Positions 59,236 through 64,000 of a stretch of DNA of 64,000 nt are shown one piece after another. The position numbers were made by a program, and so were the translations under genes. The stretch spans positions 18,680-82,679 of the forward strand of contig NZ_BCQP01000058.1 in assembly GCF_001552135.1 (NCBI RefSeq), read 5' to 3'. Origin of the DNA: Actinomadura chibensis NBRC 106107 (GTDB taxonomy: Bacteria; Actinomycetota; Actinomycetes; Streptosporangiales; Streptosporangiaceae). How positions within the stretch are numbered: position 1 is the stretch's first letter; each line of letters begins with the position of its first letter. The notes under the pieces were generated by a model that did no database searches, was not told where the DNA came from, and saw only the letters and a program-made list of their open reading frames with translations.

Positions 59236-60389
59236 GCCCCGAAGAAATGGACGACGAAGTAGACGACCGCCGCGACGGCGGCGGCCATCGGCATGGTGAG
59301 GACCCAGGCCGTGATGATGTTCCCGGCGACGCCCCAGCGGACGGCGGACAGCCGCTTGGTCGCGCCCGCGCCCATGATGGCCGAGGTGATGGTGTGGGTC
59401 GTGGAGATTGGAGCGTGCCATACGAAGGCGGTGGCGTACAGGACGACGGAGGCCGTCGCTTCCGCGGCGAAGCCCTTCGGCGGATCGACCTCGATGACCT
59501 TGCGGCCGAGCGTCCGCATGATGCGCCAGCCGCCCGCGTAGGTGCCCGCCGACAGCGCGCCCGCGCACGAGACGATCACCCACCACGGGACGGTCTCGCC
59601 GTTGGAGTGCCCGGTCGTGACCAGGGCGAGGACGATGATCCCCATCGTCTTCTGCGCGTCCTGGAGGCCGTGCCCGAGGGCGAGCGACGCGGCCGACAGC
59701 GTCTGCGCGATGCGGAACCGCCGTCCGACCCGGCTCGGCTGCGCGTGCCGGAACGTCCACAGGATGGCCACCATCACGAGGTAGGCCAGCACGAACCCGA
59801 CGACCGGGGACAGCACCATCGGGATCGCGACCTTGTCGAGGACGCTGCTCCAGTTCACCGACGACGCCGACGCGAGCCCCGCGCCGACGACCCCGCCGAT
59901 CAGCGCGTGCGAGGACGACGACGGCAGCCCGAAGTACCACGTGATCAGGTTCCAGGTGATCGCGCCGAGCACCCCGGCGGCGACCACGGTGAGGCCGTGC
60001 AGCCCGTCCGGCGGGCTGATCACCTCGCTGACGGTCTTCGCCACGCCGACGCCGAGCAGGGCGCCGATCATGTTCATCGCGGCGGCCATGCCGAGCGCGA
60101 CCCGGGGCGTCAGCGCCCGCGTCGACACCGCCGTCGCGATCGCGTTCGCGGCGTCGTGGAACCCGTTCGTGTAGTCGAAGACCAGCGCCACGACGACGAC
60201 CAGGACGAGGACCGCCGCCTGCGCGTCCGCCCGGAGGCCGAGCGCGCCGGCCACCATGACCAGCGCGATCCCGGCGAGGAGCAGCAGCCACGCGCGGCCG
60301 GACACACGGCGCGTGGCCTGCTCGCCAAGGGAGGCCGGATCGTCCTCCGGCGCCGGCTCCCGGACGATCGTCGAGCCGACGTCGCTCAT
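59232..60389 (-). CDS. pit: Inorganic phosphate transporter, PiT family
   Basis: 385 residues with ten or so hydrophobic helices. PiT signatures: DYTNGFHDAANAIATAVSTRAL near residue 72 and ISTTHTITSAIMGAG near the C-terminus, the two inverted repeat halves (GANDVANA-like). Low-affinity metal-phosphate symport at the inner membrane. The N-terminal 30 residues are hydrophilic. The ATG overlaps the stop of the PhoU-like gene by 4 bp. Confidence 0.95.
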   Translation of the reverse strand: MSDVGSTIVREPAPEDDPASLGEQATRRVSGRAWLLLLAGIALVMVAGALGLRADAQAAVLVLVVVVALVFDYTNGFHDAANAIATAVSTRALTPRVALGMAAAMNMIGALLGVGVAKTVSEVISPPDGLHGLTVVAAGVLGAITWNLITWYFGLPSSSSHALIGGVVGAGLASASSVNWSSVLDKVAIPMVLSPVVGFVLAYLVMVAILWTFRHAQPSRVGRRFRIAQTLSAASLALGHGLQDAQKTMGIIVLALVTTGHSNGETVPWWVIVSCAGALSAGTYAGGWRIMRTLGRKVIEVDPPKGFAAEATASVVLYATAFVWHAPISTTHTITSAIMGAGATKRLSAVRWGVAGNIITAWVLTMPMAAAVAAVVYFVVHFFGA

Positions 60390-61003
60390 GATTCCTTGAC
60401 CGCTATGGTCTCGACCGTGTTGGCGACGTGCTCGAAGGCGTCCGCCGCCTCCTCCAACCGGTCGATGACCTGCTTCAGCTTCAGGACGGTGAGCGTGTCG
60501 TACTCGCCGCTGAACAGGTGCGCCAGCAGCTTGCGGTACACCTGGTCGCCCTGGTTCTCCAGGCGGTTGATCTCGATCCAGTACTCGTTGAGCTCCTTCA
60601 TGGAGCGGAGCCTCGGCATCGCCTCGGCGGTCAGCTCCGCCGCGCGCTCCAGCACCTCGACCATGTTGACGATGCCCTTGGGGAACTCATCGATCTTGTA
60701 GAGGACGACGAGGTCGGCGGCTTCCTCCATCTCGTCCATCACGTCGTCGATCGTGGAGGCCAGCCGGTAGATGTCCTCGCGGTCGAACGGGGTGATGAAC
60801 GTTTCGTTGAGCCGGCGCATGATGGCGTGGGTGCATTCGTCGCCGGCGTGCTCGCAGGCGCGCATCTTCTCCGCGATCGCCACCCGGTCGGCGCCGTCGC
60901 TGATGAGCTCCACGAGCAGCCTGGCGCCGGTGACCAGGTTGTTCGCCGAGTCGGCGAACATGTCGTAGAAGCTGTCCTCACGCGGCGTGAGACGCAAGCG
61001 CAC
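60386..61003 (-). CDS. DUF47 / PhoU-like protein, Pit accessory
   Basis: 205 residues from a GTG with AGGAGA upstream. All-helical DUF47 fold (FYDMFADSANNLVTGARLL, HAGDECTHAIMRRLNETFITPFDREDIYRL, IDDVMDEMEEAADL) with the PhoU-like E/DxxxD metal-binding motifs. Genes of this type precede pit and probably regulate the transporter. Cytoplasmic. Confidence 0.93.
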   Translation of the reverse strand: MRLRLTPREDSFYDMFADSANNLVTGARLLVELISDGADRVAIAEKMRACEHAGDECTHAIMRRLNETFITPFDREDIYRLASTIDDVMDEMEEAADLVVLYKIDEFPKGIVNMVEVLERAAELTAEAMPRLRSMKELNEYWIEINRLENQGDQVYRKLLAHLFSGEYDTLTVLKLKQVIDRLEEAADAFEHVANTVETIAVKES

Positions 61004-61342
61004 GTCGTTCTCCTGATGTGCCGGAACAGTCCGCAGAGGATCGTAGGCGCAACCGGCCGTAAAAAGAACCTTTGCCCCAGCTTCGGCTGGTGTCCTCCAT
61101 CCTCTCATCTTCAAGATTGCCCGAGATCACCGGGAACATACCTCCCGCGCGGGCCCCTATCTGCGGGGATGCGCGCCGCTGCGGGCCTTCCGGAGGGCCC
61201 GCGTCCGGTCCCGGCCGCGGGCCGCCGGACGGCGTCCGAAGTGAGATTGCTTACAGTAACGGCACGGTGCTGTTGGTCACCCTCCGTGCATAAAAGAACC
61301 GGGGACGCCGTGATCGCGTCCCCGGTTACTGCGAGCTTCGGC
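61004..61342. other. Intergenic region upstream of the PhoU-like gene
   Basis: 339 bp without a convincing gene. It must hold the promoter of the PhoU-like/pit operon; no GTTCAC-type PHO box was found. TTACAGTAA (61251-61259) is an isolated palindrome. The terminator of the small gene at 61343 lies at 61297-61327. Confidence 0.5.
61297..61327 (-). terminator. Rho-independent terminator
   Basis: Perfect 12-bp arms AACCGGGGACGC / GCGTCCCCGGTT, 7-nt loop. On the minus strand TCTTTTATG follows the stem, giving the classical U-run for the small gene at 61343-61525. Confidence 0.85.
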
Positions 61343-61525
61343 TCAGTCGATCTGCGTCAGCTCGCGACGACCGGCTTCGTCGGACCGTACCCCGAGCACC
61401 ATGTCGATTTCCGCGACGGTCAGCGGCCGCTCCGCCGCCGCCACCGCGCTGAGCATCTCGGCATAGAGTTCGATCTCGTCCAGCGCAACACGGTCGTGGA
61501 CGCGCAGATCAAGGTTCTGGCGCAC
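61343..61525 (-). CDS. Small conserved-type acidic protein
   Basis: 60 residues from a GTG with GGAGG 8 bp upstream (the longer frame would put the ribosome site inside the gene). Sequence VRQNLDLRVHDRVALDEIELYAEML and PLTVAEIDMVLGV suggest two or three helices, resembling short actinobacterial hypotheticals and the minimal DNA-binding 'LTVAEID' type. Not recognised beyond that. Own terminator, so probably monocistronic. Confidence 0.7.
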   Translation of the reverse strand: MRQNLDLRVHDRVALDEIELYAEMLSAVAAAERPLTVAEIDMVLGVRSDEAGRRELTQID

Positions 61526-61748
61526 CGCGTCCACCTCCGTTCGTCTCCCCCATACCCAAGGTCGAGGCTACGCTTCCGCCCCTCGGGGGCACATGACCCA
61601 AGAGGGCCATTCAAGGGCCACTCAAGGTGGGTCGTCATGTGGCCCACCCTGGCCCCGATGGTCGTAGCCTTCCCCGAAGACGACGGTCTGATGCCTATGT
61701 CCCGTTCGTCCCAGGACGCCGGGACTGGACCGGTGCCGCGGGCGGCCG

Positions 61749-64000
61749 TCAGCCGCCCGGACGGAAGTCGCCGAGCAGCTGCTCAAGCGCGGTCTCGGGC
61801 AGGTCGCGGGCGGTGAGCCGGGCGACGGTCGCCGCGTTCACGTCCGCGCCCGCGAGCCGCGCCGCCTGCCGCGCCACCGTCTGCTCGAACAGGGCGCGGA
61901 CCGTCCGCGCGTAGGCGAACCTCGGGTCCTCGCGGAGCCGCTCGAAGCGGCTCAGCAGCTCGACGCGGAGCTCCTCGTCCAGCATGTAGAGGTCGCGCTC
62001 GGCGTAGCTCTGGAAGAGGCGCACCATGTCGCGGTCGCCCATCCCGGTGAATTCGAGGACGCGGGCGACCTCGGCCTGGAAGCGTGGGTTGCCCGCGAGG
62101 AACCCCTCCATCTCCGCCGCCGGGCTCGTGCAGATCACGAGGAACCTGGAGCGGCCCGCGTTCATGCGGCCGAGGAGTTCGGTCACGACGTCCGGGCTGC
62201 GGTCGAGCCGGTACGCCTCCTGGATCAGCAGGACCCCGCCGAGCGCCTGCTCGACCATGCTCGCCACCCGGTGCTCGGTGTCGGCCCGGTCGCGTCCGGC
62301 CAGGTGGACGGGACGGCACGCGACCACGTGCCCCGACTCCAGCAGCCCGAGCGCCGCGTAGATCCCGCCGACGAGCCCCGCGACCGTCGTCTTCCCGGTG
62401 CCGGGCGGGCCCACGAACACCAGGTGGCGGGCGCCGTCGCTCGCCACCCCGTAGCGCGCCCGGTCGGCGGCGAGCCCCGCCTCCTCGACCAGCTCGCGGA
62501 CGGCGGCCTTCACCTCGTCCAGGCCGGTGAGCTGGTCGAGCCGCCGCAGGTAGCCGTCGATGTCGCCGGGCGGGCGCAGCGCGGGCTCGATGCCCTCGGC
62601 CACGCCGGTGAGGTCGTCGGGGGTGAGCACGAGCCGGTCGTGGGACGCCCCGGCGCGCTCCATGTTCCGCTGGGCGGCCTGGTCCAGGTACGCCTCGACG
62701 AGCCGCGCGTTGACCAGGTCGCCGGGGCCGCGCAGCCGGTTCAGGTCCTCGCGGGCGACCTCCAGCGCGGCGGCGCCGATCGTGACGCGGCGCTCCTCGG
62801 CGAGCAGGTGCAGCAGCGTCATCCGGTTGTCGAGGTCGCCGAAGTCGGGCAGCCGGTGCACCCGGAACGCCTGGACGAGCTTCGGATGCTCGCGCAGCAG
62901 CCGCTTGTAGGCGTGCGGCTCGCAGGTCGCGATCACCGGCGTCGTGTTCACCGGGTCGCGGCGGGCCCGGCGCACCGCGCCGACGACCGCCCCCGGGTCG
63001 GGGGCGGAGGCGACCGCGACGTCCAGCCGCTCGAAAAGGATCACCGGGCCCGGCTGGGCGAGGATCCGGCCGATCTTGTCGGCGGGGGCGTCCCGGACGT
63101 CCTCGGCGTCGTGCGCGCGGATCGAACCGTCCCCAAGGCCCGCGTTCGCCAGCGTCAGCGCGATCATCCTGGACAGCCTGCGCTGCCCCGAGTGCGGCGC
63201 GCCGACCAGCAGGACGCCCGGCACGGCGGGCTTCATGGAGCTGGGCGCGCCGTCCACCCGCGTCTCCTCGGGGCTCTCGCCGACCGGCGCGTCCCACTCC
63301 TGGACCTGCTGCTTCAGCCCGGCGAGCAGGTCGCTCGCGTCGTGGTCGCCGTAGACGAAGCCGAACCCGAACCGCTCCAGCACGCGCCGCTCGCTGCGGT
63401 CGCGCGGCGGCGGGATCTCGTCGACGGGACGGTCCGGGGACGGGGTGTCGTCCAGGAAGTCGAAGTCGCCGACCATCGTCTTGGACATGACCTTCGTCCC
63501 CGGCCCGGCCGCCGGGACGGGCGGCGCCGGGGGCGCGGCCGGGTCGTCCTCCAGGTCGCCGGGGCCGAGGACGCGCGTACCGGGCGGGCTCGCCGGGGCG
63601 GGCGGGACCTCCGGGTTCGTCGGGTGCGCGCCGTCGTCCATGCGGGTGGAGTACGGGTCGAACGCGGTCTGCGCGGGCGACTGCCGCGCCTGCCGCGGCG
63701 CCGGGACGGGGCTCTGCTGTTGAGGCGGCGGCTGCTGCTGCCGCGGTGGTGCCTGCCGCGGCGGTGCCTGCTGGGGTGGGACGGCGCCCGCGGGCTGGTA
63801 GCCGAGCTGCGTGTACGGCGGCGCGAAGGGCTCGTCCTGCTTCTCCGCCTCCGGCGGGGAGAAGCCGCCGGGCGGCTGCTCGGACGCGGCGGCCGGAGGC
63901 GGCGCGGGCGGCCCCGGCGGCGCGGGCGGCCCGCCGTGCATCGCCCCGGGATTCCGCACCGGCGGCGGAGGCGGGCTCTGCATCGGAGCGGGACTCTGCA
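61749..64000 (-). CDS. CbxX/EccA-like AAA ATPase with Pro-rich N-terminus (5' end at or beyond window edge)
   Basis: About 744 residues if the ATG at 63983 is used, but the frame is open to the window edge and an ATG one base outside could be the real start. The first ~200 residues are Pro/Gln-rich. A degenerate first P-loop is at 261-268 (GAPHSGQR) and a canonical one at 525-532 (GPPGTGKT). The second domain follows the CbxX/CfqX pattern, with Walker B LLIQEAY, where Gln588 replaces the usual Asp. EccA-type proteins act on ESX substrates in the cytoplasm. It lies 20 kb or more from the ESX genes, so the link is only by family. Confidence 0.8.
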   Translation of the reverse strand, partial: QSPAPMQSPPPPPVRNPGAMHGGPPAPPGPPAPPPAAASEQPPGGFSPPEAEKQDEPFAPPYTQLGYQPAGAVPPQQAPPRQAPPRQQQPPPQQQSPVPAPRQARQSPAQTAFDPYSTRMDDGAHPTNPEVPPAPASPPGTRVLGPGDLEDDPAAPPAPPVPAAGPGTKVMSKTMVGDFDFLDDTPSPDRPVDEIPPPRDRSERRVLERFGFGFVYGDHDASDLLAGLKQQVQEWDAPVGESPEETRVDGAPSSMKPAVPGVLLVGAPHSGQRRLSRMIALTLANAGLGDGSIRAHDAEDVRDAPADKIGRILAQPGPVILFERLDVAVASAPDPGAVVGAVRRARRDPVNTTPVIATCEPHAYKRLLREHPKLVQAFRVHRLPDFGDLDNRMTLLHLLAEERRVTIGAAALEVAREDLNRLRGPGDLVNARLVEAYLDQAAQRNMERAGASHDRLVLTPDDLTGVAEGIEPALRPPGDIDGYLRRLDQLTGLDEVKAAVRELVEEAGLAADRARYGVASDGARHLVFVGPPGTGKTTVAGLVGGIYAALGLLESGHVVACRPVHLAGRDRADTEHRVASMVEQALGGVLLIQEAYRLDRSPDVVTELLGRMNAGRSRFLVICTSPAAEMEGFLAGNPRFQAEVARVLEFTGMGDRDMVRLFQSYAERDLYMLDEELRVELLSRFERLREDPRFAYARTVRALFEQTVARQAARLAGADVNAATVARLTARDLPETALEQLLGDFRPGG

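Overview
This is a high-GC actinomycete chromosome segment. The evidence is GC-saturated third codon positions, GTG and TTG starts, a Type VII (ESX) secretion locus, mycothiol synthase, a GlnR-type regulator and an actinobacterial DUF4395/rhodanese/DUF1416 sulfur operon. The architecture suggests Actinomadura or a relative in the Streptosporangiales, but the genus is an inference. I found no insertion sequence, CRISPR array, rRNA or tRNA.

Left edge (1-12 kb). A truncated sulfotransferase-like gene and a GT2 glycosyltransferase overlap by 4 bp. They are followed by a large membrane-anchored Asp-box (sialidase-repeat) protein, a second GT2 enzyme and an LCP-family cell-wall ligase. Then come accessory genes often found near actinobacterial ESX loci (DUF6177-like, DUF1266, small hypotheticals).

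Type VII secretion locus (12-39 kb). EccD, EccB and a WXG100 gene run leftward, diverging from EccC and a YbaB-like gene. Downstream of EccB lies a five-gene export cassette (WXG100-a, WXG100-b, small helical protein, long Gly-rich WXG protein, mycosin) that is present twice in tandem. In the left copy WXG100-b is reduced to a 3' relic, while the WXG100-a genes of the two copies are identical over about 320 bp although every neighbour has diverged. Right of EccC is a second substrate-like array: three modules of a ~100-residue protein with an EGGDFSI motif and a C-terminal YxxxD/E export signal, then a WXG-like protein with hydrophobic helices and a Gly-rich beta-repeat tail. Two modules also carry a third, tubby/LURP-one-like protein. 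A third mycosin diverges from the array. No EccE was found in the window. This array is the best candidate for an undescribed system.

Middle (39-52 kb). Three translationally coupled single-helix proteins converge on a polytopic membrane protein, with a 113-bp antisense overlap. The sulfur operon follows, with a short cysteine-containing leader peptide and a 17-bp perfect palindrome upstream. Next are a thioredoxin-like protein, an ECF sigma/anti-sigma pair, a DUF2993 lipid-binding protein, a MoaD-like protein, GlnR (TTG start), a lipoprotein phosphoesterase and EfeB/EfeO.

Right (52-61 kb). This is a phosphate region: pstSCAB with a canonical PHO box and a pstS-pstC hairpin, mshD, a secreted 5'-nucleotidase, a PitA-type transporter and its DUF47/PhoU-like partner. 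From memory, the gene set between GlnR, mshD, pst and pit resembles the conserved core of Streptomyces chromosomes. A CbxX/EccA-like AAA ATPase with an altered Walker B motif closes the window.
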